DNA of 64,000 bases from Siphonodentalium dalli. Its lineage: Eukaryota; Mollusca; Scaphopoda; Gadilida; Siphonodentaliidae. The notes below the pieces were generated by a model. The model ran no database searches and had not been told where the DNA came from. It saw only the letters and a list, made by a program, of their open reading frames with translations. Each line of letters starts with the position of its first letter. The stretch's first letter is position 1. Location of the stretch: assembly GCA_032622095.1 (NCBI GenBank), contig CP136066.1, forward strand, positions 60,852,609 to 60,916,608, given 5' to 3'. Both the position numbers and the translations under genes were made by a program. Positions 11,471 through 22,795 of this stretch are shown here, in pieces.

Positions 11471-11927
11471 ATGAGAATTCTGTCACTAAAGGGTTAATTT
11501 CACAGATGAAGTAGGTCGGGGTCGGGGTATTGTGGTATACTCAATATATTCACGGAATTGATATTGAACTTATTAATAATTTATTAATGGCGCGCGATTG
11601 ATATGACAGTGAAGTACCATCTATTATCATATTGTGCAGGAAACAACGTACTCTCTCGCGTTCGGAAATTCCTTCAATCGACCAACTATCTAATTAGTCG
11701 TTGGTAATTTACAGTAAACATCTTCCCAAGTCCACTACTCTCATTCACTCCTGAGCCCTGTACACTGCAGGACAACATTTCAAGGGATACATTTAATTAG
11801 TTCATATACTTAATCGGGCACTACATCCTTTCAATTTAGAGCAGTTCAATAATTTAAAACCTCAATAACTGCTTAAAACCAAACGAATATTTCCAGCAAA
11901 GACAATCTCGTTTAATTTGAGATTCGA

Positions 11928-12002
11928 TGACCTGGGTACCTTTATCACGATTCCCCAACCTGGGTACCTTTATCACAATTTTCAGAACCTGGGTACCTTT
12001 AT
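11928..12002 (+). repeat. Three copies of a 28-29-bp repeat
   Basis: CCTGGGTACCTTTATCAC begins at 11931, 11959 and 11988 (the last truncated to CCTGGGTACCTTTA). The sequence after it, around 12005-12080, resembles 15525-15610 (shared CATTGTGATTGGATTTTAA). Confidence 0.7.
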
Positions 12003-12269
12003 AGTCCATATGTGGGATGTCATTGTGATTGGATTTTAATAGGGGATATGTCATTGGAATACTGTATCCACCGGTAGTCAAACATATGTGATGTGCTCAT
12101 TGACTATATATTATCACCAAAAAAAAAACCGCTGAGAGCGACCAATTCATCGATACTGGGATTAAATTATAAGACTCATAAGAGATACTATATCTCTTGT
12201 TTAGTTTAAGGTTTTCAGTTATATTATTTATCTTCAAACTTTTGGGTTACAATAACTGCATAACCTTAA

Positions 12270-12480
12270 CCCTTCCATGGTTGGAACTTTCTGAAATTTT
12301 GCCATAGGGAGCCCCGCATATATAACAAAATACATTGGCCTAACAATATTTACCTTGACCTTGTAAGCCAGTGCATTCTCTTATATATGCGGGGCTCCCA
12401 ATGGGAGAAACGAAATATACGAGAATGCACTGGCACATGATCTTTAATGCTTCACCAGCGCAGAACCCGTCATGATAGGG
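12270..12480 (+). mobile_element. TTAA-flanked hairpin MITE, subfamily 2, complete
   Basis: TTAA at 12266-12269 and 12481-12484. Ends are CCCTTCCATG and CATGATAGGG. The interior has two palindromic halves with GGGAGCCCCGCATATA and TATATGCGGGGCTCCC around a TTTACCTTGACC linker, the same plan as the larger family at 6744 but with a different hairpin centre. Relatives are 1946-2120 and 30148-30272. Confidence 0.75.
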
Positions 12481-12640
12481 TTAATCGAAGCAAGAGTTGT
12501 TTCTCATGTAATTGTGACCCTTGGCATTTGTGAGGGAAACTCGAGTCAGCATAAAAACCAATGCAGCTTAAACTTAAGCTTAATATATAAGATAGGATGA
12601 TTAATTGCAATACACCAAAGGCGACAGTTAAAAATAACAG

Positions 12641-12936
12641 TTAAAGGGGTACTGTACTCAACAGAATATATGCAAAAAATGAATGAATTTGAGCCATGGA
12701 TTAGTGCAAAATACACTCAAGTGCTCTATGAACGATGCAAAAGACATGGTAATTATAATGAAAAATAATTTATTTTCATTATAATTACCATGTTGGTTGT
12801 ATCATTCATATGGCAAATGAGTGTATTTTTGCACTCATCCATGGCTCAAATTTATTCATTTGTTGCATATATTCTGTTGAGTATAAAATGAGATTGTTCC
12901 ATAAATGGCCGGATTTAGTGTACAGTACCCCTTTAA
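12641..12936 (+). mobile_element. Foldback element AAAGGGGTACTGTAC
   Basis: Flanked by TTAA. Ends AAAGGGGTACTGTAC and GTACAGTACCCCTTT. Inside, CTCAACAGAATATATGC, GAGCCATGGATTAGTGCAAA and CATGGTAATTATAATGAAAA all reappear inverted, so almost the whole element folds into one hairpin around 12760-12785. Related right halves are at 52620-52820 and, more degenerate, at about 34500-34620. Confidence 0.8.
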
Positions 12937-14058
12937 TACATGAACAGTTACATATTAAACTAAAATACATGTAATATGCATAAATAAGCTATATAACCCT
13001 TAGTAGGAGAAAGAATAACCGGATCTTGTTGCACACTGAATAGATAATTTGTTTGTCCTTGTTCTTCATTATGAAGATGATCTTATCATCATCAGTCATG
13101 TTGGTAAAGCTGTGCTATAATGTTGAGCAATATCAAGCAAGTCTGTTCTAGAGTAAGTGCATGTACGCACTGCATTCCACCTATGTCAATAAGTGCATGA
13201 CTGCTACAGTAGCCTACATGTAGCTACAGTGTCATGCACTTTTTGATTTTCACCGGGCTTTTTGCATATATATGGTTGGATGTGAAATCCCGGCGTATTT
13301 TGTATTAATGCTTTACATGAATTGATCTGTCTGTGCGATATCATGCATACCTATGTTAGTATAATATTGTTTTTGTGTTGTTTTTGTTATGTTTTTATTC
13401 TGAGTAACAAATACAGTTTAAAAAAAATATTTTAGTCATTAATTATGAAGCGCCGGGAAAATGTGGATTTAATTTGGCCAAAGTTTGTTTTCGTTTGGCT
13501 TATAAAATTTTCATTTGGCCACAAAATTTTTCGGTCCAGCGCGAACACGGAGGCAACATCGATCAAGCACCATAAATTAGTCTGCTCCCTTGTTGTTGTT
13601 GGACGGTGACCATCTTGAATCGGGTGGTGTGTGGGGTGGTTTGAAGGGGGGGGGGGGGGTCTTGATGGCCAACCTACAACATCCGTCGATCGTTTTACCG
13701 AATTGCTCAAGGGACTGAAAAATGACATGTTGTCCTATGTGGACCCATCTTCTGCATGGGCGGAGGCGGCCATTTTCTTTTATGGTGAGGTGTTGGAGGA
13801 GGGCCGAAAACGTGTAATGTGGCCACCCTAGACAACACCCATCGTTTGACCTCAATCGGTAAATGGACGTAATGACACGGTTGCCTTATTTGGACCCATC
13901 TGGACGGCGGTCATTTTGGTGTGGGGTGGGCGAGGTGTTGGACGGAGGGGGACTGCATGCTATAGTGTTATATGTCACCTGTTTCTTTTTTTGGTGTGGG
14001 AAACTTGATTTGAATTTATTTTTCATTGCTTATTATTGAATGTTGGAGAGACCACATT
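12937..14058. repeat. Non-coding stretch with degenerate GTGG-rich repeats
   Basis: No gene is seen. From 13600 the phrase GGACCCATCT...GGCGGCCATTTT recurs at about 13742 and 13891, and again at about 14451 beyond the next element. A G run lies at 13645-13658. The longer frames on both strands (13432-13855) simply read through these repeats. Confidence 0.45.
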
Positions 14059-14420
14059 CAGGGACGTGACTAGAGCGTCTCCGTCTCGGCATTTCCAACT
14101 TCCCCATGGAACCAGACAAATCTCCCATGTTTGTGGAATACCATTCGCACCACATCGATTGGAATTATCGAATTGTACCTCAAACTTTCAAAACTGTTGG
14201 AAATTTCCAACACCCCCTAATGTTGGAACATTTTTACTACATAAAATATGCTTCTGCTTGTCTAAAAACAACACATTCCCCACTAATTATTGGTTCGAAA
14301 TAAAACAATGACAATAATTACAACCTAATGTGGTGTGAGGCATGACATTTCCAACTGTTGAAGATTTTGTCCAAAGTTGGTGGGGGTAGACACCCCAAAT
14401 TCCCTGTCACTGTGTCCCTG
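14059..14420 (+). mobile_element. TIR element CAGGGACGTG family
   Basis: Starts CAGGGACGTGAC and ends GTGTCCCTG. CCACATT flanks it on the left and, after two extra bases, on the right, so a 7-8-bp target duplication is possible. The interior has paired TTTCCAACxGTTGGAAA-type motifs and a (A)CACCCCC block near each end. A partial, inverted relative is at 50153-50490. A hAT-like origin is an inference from the CAGGG end and target size. Confidence 0.55.
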
Positions 14421-14998
14421 ATCCACATTATTGCACTGAATTTATTTTCGGACCCTTCTGGACGGCGCCCATTTTTAATCGGGTGTGGTGTTTCAAAAGA
14501 CTTGTGGGCCCCATATAACATTTTATTTTGTCAGAAATTGGTCAAGGAGCTGACAAATTACTCGGTTGTCCTATTCGGACCCCTTTGTCAAAAATTAAGT
14601 ACACGTCGGTATACAAGAAGTTTGAACGGATCATTGATAAATATATTTTTTATAAATGTACAGGGGTTGCGGAAGCTCCAAAAAGTGGGGGCGGGTTACA
14701 ACTGTATGGGCGGAGCCTAGTTTTTCTTCCCATGTGGCCCTGGGAGGATATGATCAGGGTGGGTACCGCTTTGGTAGTTCGGTATACATATCCGTTGCGT
14801 TTACATCATAGATAAAGTATACATGTATAGTGGCAATAAACCAGGTGCATGCATGCTGGAGTGGCGGATGGGCATGCTCCTCCTGGAAAAGAAAAGTTAA
14901 AAAAATAAGTTGAATTTGATGCATTCTGTGCGGTTTCAATGAGAGGCCAAAATTCGCATTTATTAATATTTGCGCTGAAAATTTATCAATAAATGGAT
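14421..14998. other. No gene seen
   Basis: Contains one more GGACCCTTCTGGACGGCGCCC repeat phrase near 14451 and otherwise unassigned sequence. Overlapping frames on the plus strand (14358-14815) are not supported by codon pattern or domain. Confidence 0.3.
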
Positions 14999-15095
14999 TC
15001 CATATACGGGAAAACAATTATTAATGTCTCACATTAGTTTATACCCATGTCCATACAGGGAACGGGGTAATCTTTTAATCTACCAGTGTGTGCGA
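14999..15095 (+). repeat. Single arm of the CCATATACGGGAAAAC repeat
   Basis: Matches 16299-16390 over about 95 bp, from ATACGGGAAAACAATTATTA to ATCTACCAGTGTGTG. Here only one arm is present; at 16299-16443 the inverse arm follows and makes a hairpin. Confidence 0.7.
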
Positions 15096-15153
15096 TATGA
15101 CGTACATCATGGATCGTGTTCACCGACTGTGTTTATTTTATAAACGGGTTAGT

Positions 15154-15360
15154 TTAATTTGGTAGCGGCTGAACACACAAGGTACCTTCTTCGCTATAGC
15201 GTTTACGACATGCACACTGTCGTGGAAACAGTCTATCAGATCTGCAATTTGTCAATAGACACAGCCTCACGACTAATGATTTTTGACGATACATAATCGG
15301 GATCTTAGAATTATTTTCATAAATGTGGTAGTCCATGGGTAGGTTGAACCCCTCGTGCAC
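15154..15360 (-). CDS. Candidate terminal exon, small Cys-containing protein
   Basis: On the minus strand TACTTGTTGCAG (a 3' splice-site-like end) is followed from 15360 by an open frame of 68 codons to TAA at 15154. The end reads LCLLTNCRSDRLFPRQCACR, then five residues and EGTLCVQPLPN, giving a C-x4-C-x8-C-x-C-x10-C spacing like small secreted proteins. AAATAAA follows the stop by about 20 bases. The pyrimidine tract is weak and no upstream exon was found. Not recognised. Confidence 0.25.
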   Translation of the reverse strand: MHEGFNLPMDYHIYENNSKIPIMYRQKSLVVRLCLLTNCRSDRLFPRQCACRKRYSEEGTLCVQPLPN

Positions 15361-16209
15361 CTGCAACAAGTACCTAACTTTATTGGTATTTTAATGTACC
15401 CTGGTGTGTGTTGTTCAGAACAAAATGTTAACGGCAAATAGTTTGGACCCTAGCGTACCTACTGGGTCAAAGTTTAGCCTTTAGCTACCATTTATTTCCG
15501 ATTATGATGGGTGGGGGGAACGTTAATCCCATATAAGTGATATCATTGTGATTGGATTTTAAAAGTTGATGTCACTTTGTAGGTATTTTTGAATACTCTA
15601 TCCACTGGAAGTAGAATCTGATGTTGTCACTGATGGCGTTACCAGATGTCAAAATGTCACGCAATGGCGATTAAAACACAGCTATTATACTCTGGGAGCT
15701 GATAGTGTACTTCAACTTTTAAGCAGTGTTAACACGAAAACGTAGCGTTGTACACAGGAGACAAGATGACGTCCAACATGACCACCGTTTTAAGACGAGC
15801 ACTATAAGTCAGTTTGATGCAAATTATAGAGAGACATTTTCAGGGGGAAATTAGAACTTCCCGTCCAAGATGGCCACAAAAATAAAAAATATGACTATTT
15901 GTCACTAATATCTTCTAGGTTAGTTCCTGCTGTCTGGAACTGGTTGAGAATTGCGACATTATTTTGTATTTTTAAAGTGAACTGACCATTGGAGCGATGA
16001 ACTATGCTATTATATGTATCCCAACCCCTTCCGATCCCTCAAAAATTTGATTTTGCAGAACGTGGTATAACATTTCACCTAAAATCACCATTAGGATTCT
16101 ATAATTAAACAAGATATGTGCAACTGTGCATTTTAAGTGAGGCATACCATTAATTATGAATATACCATCTCAAAATTTTCACTTTAGCTCAACATATCGT
16201 GTAACATAA
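15361..16209. other. No gene seen
   Basis: AT-rich unassigned sequence. Around 15525-15610 it resembles 12005-12080. Confidence 0.3.
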
Positions 16210-16285
16210 ATGTTTTTACCTATTGCTTTCTTATAAGAATACAGAATGTTTTTACCTATTGCTTTCTTATAAGAATACAGAATGT
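16210..16285 (+). repeat. 36-bp tandem duplication
   Basis: ATGTTTTTACCTATTGCTTT followed by CTTATAAGAATACAGA occurs twice back to back, and a third partial copy begins at about 16282. Confidence 0.85.
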
Positions 16286-16298
16286 TTTTTACCTATTC

Positions 16299-16443
16299 TA
16301 TATACGGGAAAACAATTATTAATGTCTCGCATTAGTTTATACACATGTCCATACAGGGAACGGGGTCATCTTTTAATCTACCAGTGTGTGTATGGAATGT
16401 GTATAAACTAATGTGAGACATTAATAATTGTTTTCCCGTATAT
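16299..16443. repeat. Long hairpin adjoining the LINE 5' end
   Basis: Left arm starts ATACGGGAAAACAATTATTA and continues through CATGTCCATAC. Right arm is its inverse, ending ATTGTTTTCCCGTATAT, with a loop of about 40 bases. The left arm plus loop is also present alone at 14999-15095. Confidence 0.85.
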
Positions 16444-16613
16444 TCGACGTAATGACGCTGCGTCGGACGACAGCAACTGTAAATCGCTCTCTGATAATTT
16501 TGTGTTAATTAATAGAGAAAAACAACTATATTACCACAAAGTAACATTCGGAATGATATATCTATAAATTTAATTGTGCGGAAGTCGACTGAGCAAGAAA
16601 CAAAGGTGACCAG

Positions 16614-18674
16614 ATGGCTTATTCTAATGATATTACGGATGAAGTAGATAGTATGGGGAGTCACGATGAAGAGGATACCGGGAGTTCGGATAAAAGAGAA
16701 GAGGGAATAAGAGACTATTCGTTGGTAGTAAGGAGACTAAATGCAAGAAAAAATGAAGGAATGGCGAAAGATATTCATGCTATTGAATCTAAAAATGGAG
16801 GTAAGTGTGTTACAATCACACTAGACACTGACAAGTTTGATAACTATGTACAAGGCATTTCTGACAAATATTGGGACCCCATTTCACACGTGGAGAAGGG
16901 AGGCGTGATTTGGAAATGTATATACGATAGATCTGAAGTAAAACGTTTAGTTGAAGACCAACTTTCAATTCCAAGGACGAAGTCTACGAGAGTTAAAATG
17001 CATATCTTTAGAACGACCAATAAGCTAATGATCCAAGCATAAAAAATTGGCGTAGAATGGTGGATAGAGCACCACTTACCAGACATTTATGAAAGAGCGT
17101 TTGGACAGTCACTTGGTCTGGATGTTAAAACTTATACAATGAAATGCTGTCACAGACATGTGTAAAAGAAGTGGTACCAGTATCAAGTACGCCATACCCT
17201 CGACGGGATACCTATGATTCCAGAAAACTATTCTTCTCAACTCCCAAAAGGAAAGTAAATGTGCGTGTAGGGAGATCGTTGGTTCATGTACTTCCGTCAG
17301 CTGCAGCCGGTTCGAATTTTTTAGCTGCTACTACTCTGAAGAGGTCGGTTGATGATTTGAGCGTATGTATCGAAGAAATGCAGTTAACACACAAAGAAAG
17401 TGTTAATCACGTCGATCAATCAATGTATGACCTGCGGACTCAAATGCAAAATATGATCAAGGTTCATGTGCAACACATAAATTCGAAAATGGAGGAGTTG
17501 AAAACGCGAAAATACTGCCCTGAAAGTGGAGACGAATAAGACACGGAAGGACTTGCATAATAGATTGGATGAAGTCAAGAAAGAGCAATTAACAATTAAA
17601 AATGAAAATAGGAAGCTTAGGAATGACATCACACTTCTGAAGTCAAAGATGAAAGATATCGAAGAATCTGAAATATCTAAACAACAGGAAAAACCACAAG
17701 AGATCTCCAAAACTGATGCTACAATTCAATGTGAACATGTCTTTCAGAACAATACAAGTTCGCAAGAAGACCGTGTTCCTGTCAGCTCAAGTGACACAAA
17801 TGATATTCTTGTTAGCCAAACTGACACAAATGATGATCGTGTGAGCCAAATGTTCCAGATACCCTCTTCTGATGTTTATGTAAGGGGTATGATCACACAA
17901 CCATACCAAATCAATGATACGCCTGCAAATTCCTGGAAACGTGCGCGAAAACTGAAAACATATCGACGAGATCATCGCAGGGATGACACTCGGTTGCCGC
18001 TACATTTATTAGTGGGTGATTCGGTTTTAGGTGGAATCGATCCTCGGAGAATGGCAACACGGGATGAGCGGGTTACAACAGTAGTCACGCCTGGTCAGCG
18101 CATTAATGAGTTAAATGAATGGCTGTCAGGTGATTTACCTTTTGAAAATGTAGGTAAAATAACTGTTCACGTCGGAGTGAATTCCTGCAGAAATGGGATT
18201 GTGACAACGGACGAAGACTTGCGTGTACTAGCAACAACACTGGGCGAACGGTTTAGTGCGGCGGAGATAAGAATCTCTTCAATATTACCAACGCTTCACT
18301 CAGAGCATGTGAATAGTTTGATCTATGATACCAATTGCAACTACATGAACATGTGCCGTGATAATGGTTTCATTTATATTAAGAATGAGCATGGATTCGT
18401 GTCACAGATGGAAGGTAGAGTGGATGCTGCATTGTACAGAGACAACTGGCATCCGAACAAGACAGGTGCGAGTGTTCTGGCAAAAAGAATCAAATATGCT
18501 CGGGATGACTTTTCACAAATGGTGGACAAACACGATGGAGTGAAGGGTGATTCATTCTTCGAAAGGGAAACTGAACACCGGGACAGACGATATAAGAGGC
18601 AAGAAAGTAGGTACCAGCGGGAAAATTCTTATTCATCTGGCGTCGAACGGGTTAACAATAACTCGGGGGAATAA
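16614..18674 (+). pseudogene. LINE ORF1, SGNH-esterase-like, broken
   Basis: Reads in three pieces: 16614-17042 (stop TAA, after which the same frame goes on with KIGVEWWIEHHLPDI), then 17144-17539, then 17526-18674. The first piece is an acidic N terminus plus a globular domain. The second and the start of the third are coiled-coil-like (ENRKLRNDITLLKSKMKDIE). The third, from about residue 160, has SGNH-hydrolase marks: GDSVLGG with the nucleophile Ser, HVGVNS in the GxN block, and DNWHPN for the Asp-His pair. SGNH/GDSL-like domains are known in ORF1 of CR1-type LINEs, where the protein binds RNA and membranes. At least one stop and two frameshifts. Confidence 0.8.
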
Positions 18675-19145
18675 CAGTGATGTTTATTCCAATGGTGACC
18701 ACATATATCATAAATTGTCCAATGAGAACAGAAACCATTCCGCAATACGGGGAAATGATGAGCTTTCTTTTTGTAGGCATCAGCTAACAGAAATTTTGCG
18801 TTATATAAATACAAGGTACATGCGCAATTGAAGTCTTGCTTCGATAATCATTAATGCACTTGTTGTCAAAGTTTGTTTCTGGAAATATGTATAGTATATA
18901 ATTATATATGTATTTTTATTCCAATTGCTAATATTGTATAGCAAATATCAGAAATTGTATTTATGTTAAGTTAACCAATATGACATACTATATTTGACTG
19001 TATGACATATTTATTTTTCGAAACCAAAAATCCTTAAGATCCGTTAGACACGCGAACTACTAGTATACATGCCTTTCAGCTTTGTTTCTTGCTCCTGGAC
19101 GTCGACTGTCCGCCAATGAACTAATTATAACTTATTGATTTTATA
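18675..19145. other. LINE inter-ORF spacer
   Basis: Lies between the ORF1 stop and the first ORF2 start. It is AT-rich and has no conserved frame; a short frame (18547-18831) overlaps the ORF1 end and is not supported. Confidence 0.6.
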
Positions 19146-22100
19146 ATGATTCGAGAACAAGAGTGTGTTATATCCACACATCGGCGTAGAGTGGCTCTTA
19201 CGTCATGGAACGCACAAGGATTTGCGAACAAATCTCAAAATACCGAATGCTTGGAACATTTGTGTAAATATGACTTTATTACAATTTGTGAGACTTGGCA
19301 CAAAGATGCATCAGATATACAAATAACAGGATACCGATGTATTGAAAACAGACCGAAATCTGATTCTATTAAAGGAGGGGTTGCATTTTATTGTCGTACA
19401 GAGTACGAGAAATGGATTGAGAAAATACATCACCTAGATAATTATATTATAGCTGTTGAATTTGATGGTGGATTATTCAATTTACAATCCAAAATTGTTA
19501 ATGGTGGATTATTCAATTTACAATCCAAAATTGTTAATGGTGGATTATTCAATTTACAATCCAAAATTGTTTTCATATCAACTTACATTCCGCCCATTAA
19601 CTCTTCAAGCTGGAAGACAATGGAGGAAAAAGAAAGAATATTCTCTTCTCTTAAGTTGTTGTTGAATAAATATGGGTTAAATGACATGATTATTTTAAGT
19701 GGAGACTTCAATGCGCGCACTGGGAAAATTAATGCCAGACTATGTTACAGATGATAATGACAGATATGTTCCACTACCCGAAAACTATATAATTGATACC
19801 ATATGTCCCCGCGAAAATTTGGACGGACAAATCAACTCATTCGGTAGACAACTTATATCACTTTGCAAATCTTCATCTTTGCGCATTGTAAATGGAAGAA
19901 CAACCGGTGACCTTCTCGGAAACTTCACAAGTTACCAATATAATGGTTGTAGTGTCGTTGACTATATTCTAATGTCCGAAAGATATCACTCAGATATTAC
20001 CTATTTTTGTGTCAAATCACCGAACGAGTATTCAGATCACAGTCAACTAGCTTTGCATATAGAATATACTCCTAAAAATGCACGTGAACAACAAACTAAA
20101 TTCACTTACGCTAAAGTTCAACATTCTTTGAAATGGACCCCAGAAAGTTCTTACAGAGCTGAAACAGCTCTGGGTACTAGGGAAATTCATAATAAGCTAA
20201 TGCAATTTAGATTAGGTACCTACGAAAACAATGAAAATGGAACTGAGAACGCGATTGAAAAATTCTCATCAATTTTGACTGACATAAACGGGAAAGCATC
20301 GAAACGGATTAATTGTCATAAAACACACCAGAAAAAGAAAATTATGTGGTTTGATAACAAATGCAAAACCCTCAAAAATGACATGAAAACCATTGCACAT
20401 GCTATGAAAAAAAATCCATATGACAAATTATTGGTAAGCAACTTTCATGCAGCTAAAAAATCATATAAAAGAGAAATAAAACATAAACGCAAGTTGTTTC
20501 ACCAATCGTTACAGGATCAATTAACTTCTCTGGAAACTTGTGACCCTAGTGAATATTGGAACATTATTAAAAATATAAGAGCGACCAAGCAATCTGACTA
20601 TGATAGCCTCAACCCCGACTCTGCTGTCGAGTTTTTCAACGGACTATATTGTCGTGAAAATACTGATACAACAGTTTATACTTTGAGAACAGATAAACTA
20701 TTGATTGCGAATAATCTTATTAATGAAAAAATAACACAAAGCGAAATTATCGCTGCTCTGCGAGAAATTAAGAACAAAAAATCTCCCGGCATAGATGGTA
20801 TAAGAACTGAATTACTTAAAACAGTAGTTCCTATTATTATTGAAGATGTCACACGTCTCTTCAATATTGTACTTAAGTCTTCTCATTATCCAAGAAAATG
20901 GAGCGAATCAATACTGAAACCATTTACAAAAAAGGCGATAGGAGTGACCCCAATAATTACCGAGCGATTGCTCTGAGTAGTTCAGTAGGAAAATTATATA
21001 ACAAAATTATAAATAAGAGAATAATGAAATTCTTAGAAGAAAATAATCTGATAAGTGAAAACCAATTTGGTTTTCGAAAAAACAAGAGCACAATAGATAG
21101 TGCTTTCATTTTGAAAACATTAATCGCTACGTACCAAAAACAAACAAAACCACTCTACGCAGCTTTCATAGATTTCCGTAAAGCATTTGACTCCATAGAT
21201 AGGGAAATACTTTTCCAAAAAGTTAACCGCATTGGGATTACTGGTAACCTCTTACACACATTAAAGACCATGTACAATTCGAGTTATTGTATGACGCGGA
21301 CACGGGATGGGGTGGGACCTAAACAATTATGAAATATTGGAGTAAGGCAGGGATGTACTGTGTCTCCCACACTATTTAATATTTTTATAGATGACATATC
21401 GGAAATGTTTGATCAGTCATGCTCGCCTGTGAATATTGGGAACACCGCCATCAATCATCTTCTTTTTGCTGATGACCTTATCTTATTATCTGACCCACAG
21501 GACGGCTTACAAAACTGCCTGAATAAGTTACAAGTATATGTAAATAACAACAACCTTGCAATTAATACTGAAAAAAGTAAATGCATGGTATTTCGAAAAA
21601 GATAAACTCTAAAATTTCCCTCGTTCAAGATTGGCAATCTTCCCATTGCACTTGTTGATGAGTACACATATTTAGGCATTAGATTCTGTGCTAATGGGTC
21701 ATTGAGAAAAGCACAAAATGAAGTAAGCAACAAGGGCATGAAGGCACTCTATTCGCTTGATAGGTCAAAACAACAACACGATATATTCTCAATTAATCTG
21801 TTGATCAAACTGTATGATAAACTCATTAAACCCATTACACTATATGGTTGCGAAATATGGGCCTCTGATATCAACCTCAACAATATAGATACTGCGCCAT
21901 GTGAATCGTCTCATCTCAATTTTTGCAAACGAGCACTTGGAGTAAACAGGAAAGCATCAAATCACGCGGTACGTGCTGAGCTTGGTAGATACCTCGTTGT
22001 TTATGAAGCATTATCTCGTGCTACTAAATATGCGTTAAAAATATCGACTGCAGACAAACATTCCCTCGTTCATAAATCAGCCACAATGTCCGATGACCGC

Positions 22101-22753
22101 ATAATCCCAAGTAAGTGGTCCTTTAACTTTGACATTCCAAAACTCACGGAAATTATTGATAAAACTGATCAGTATTTGAAGAAAATTCAACACACTATTT
22201 GTGATAGTTTCAAGGTTGACCATGTGTCGTGTTTCAGAAGAGATATATATATAACGATGAAAAACCATCAGGTAAGAACAAATTGAGGGTGTATAGAGAA
22301 ATAATAAGTGATTACCGATTGGAGCCATATTTGGACATAGTAAAAAATATCGAAGTAAGAAAGATCTTCAGCAAATTGCGGATTAGCAATCATACTCTAG
22401 AAATTGAAAAAGGGCGCCATAAATAACCTAAGATTCCTGTAGACAAGAGAATTTGCAGAAAAAGCATTCGTCTCCGTTTCTTTGACGAAATAAATAAAGT
22501 AAATCACAAGTTTATTAATATGACTGATGCCCAAAAATTCATTTTCATACTGCGAAATGACAAAACAGAAACGTGCAATATCATCTGTAACATGGCTGTC
22601 TCTTTTTCCACAAAAGGTCTGAAACACCAGATTTTCAACAACAAACATGAATTTTTTTTCCATTTTAATTCTGATTTTAATTGTGTATACTTATTGTATC
22701 ATATATATATTTATTGTTATTTATGTTGTGACATCGGCCCCGTGTGGGTGTAA
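19146..22753 (+). pseudogene. LINE ORF2: endonuclease and reverse transcriptase, broken
   Basis: The endonuclease/exonuclease/phosphatase fold spans 19146 to about 20070: SWNAQG, ETWHKD, GDFNARTG, NGRTTGDLLGNFTS, SVVDYIL and catalytic SDHS. It changes frame near 19730 and holds a 36-bp triplication (19465-19572). The reverse transcriptase spans about 20750-21605: KSPGIDGI, then a frameshift near 20920, YKKGDRSDPNNYRAI, QFGFRKNKST, FIDFRKAFDSIDR (first catalytic Asp), a TGA at 21330, RQGCTVSPTLFNIFIDDI, FADDLILL (catalytic Asp pair), a TAA near 21602, then the thumb (LYGCEIWA at about 21842). A frameshift near 22230 and a stop at 22424 precede a C-terminal region whose Cys/His knuckle is not recognisable. 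Function would be target nicking and priming. Confidence 0.9.
19465..19572 (+). repeat. In-frame 36-bp triplication in LINE endonuclease
   Basis: AATGGTGGATTATTCAATTT plus 16 further bases is present three times without change, encoding GGLFNLQSKIVN three times. The expected fold needs it once, between a strand ending YIIAVEFD and the strand FISTYIPP. Confidence 0.95.
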
Positions 22754-22758
22754 TTGTC

Positions 22759-22795
22759 AATAAACTTATCTTATCTTTATCTAAATAGACACAAG
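22759..22795 (+). terminator. LINE 3' end, polyadenylation-like signal and TTATC tail
   Basis: AATAAA at 22759-22764 runs into CTTATCTTATCTTTATCT. Short-repeat tails of this kind replace poly(A) in several LINE groups. Confidence 0.7.

Larger units (their letters stand above)
16445..22795 (+). mobile_element. Non-LTR retrotransposon (LINE), near full length, decayed
   Basis: About 6.3 kb with a short 5' UTR, an ORF1 (16614-18674), a ~470-bp spacer, an ORF2 (19146 to about 22753) and a 3' end of AATAAACTTATCTTATCTTT repeats instead of a poly(A) tail. Both frames carry several stops and frameshifts, so the copy is dead. ORF1 with an esterase-like domain and ORF2 with an APE-type endonuclease fit the CR1/L2/jockey-like groups; the exact clade cannot be fixed by eye. 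No target-site duplication could be defined. A second solitary end with the same tail is at about 27400-27536. Confidence 0.9.

Noticed and set aside
13432-13855. Overlapping Pro-rich and Gly-rich frames on both strands
   Set aside because: They are due to a G run and GTGG-rich repeats; both strands are open and there are no domains or splice sites.
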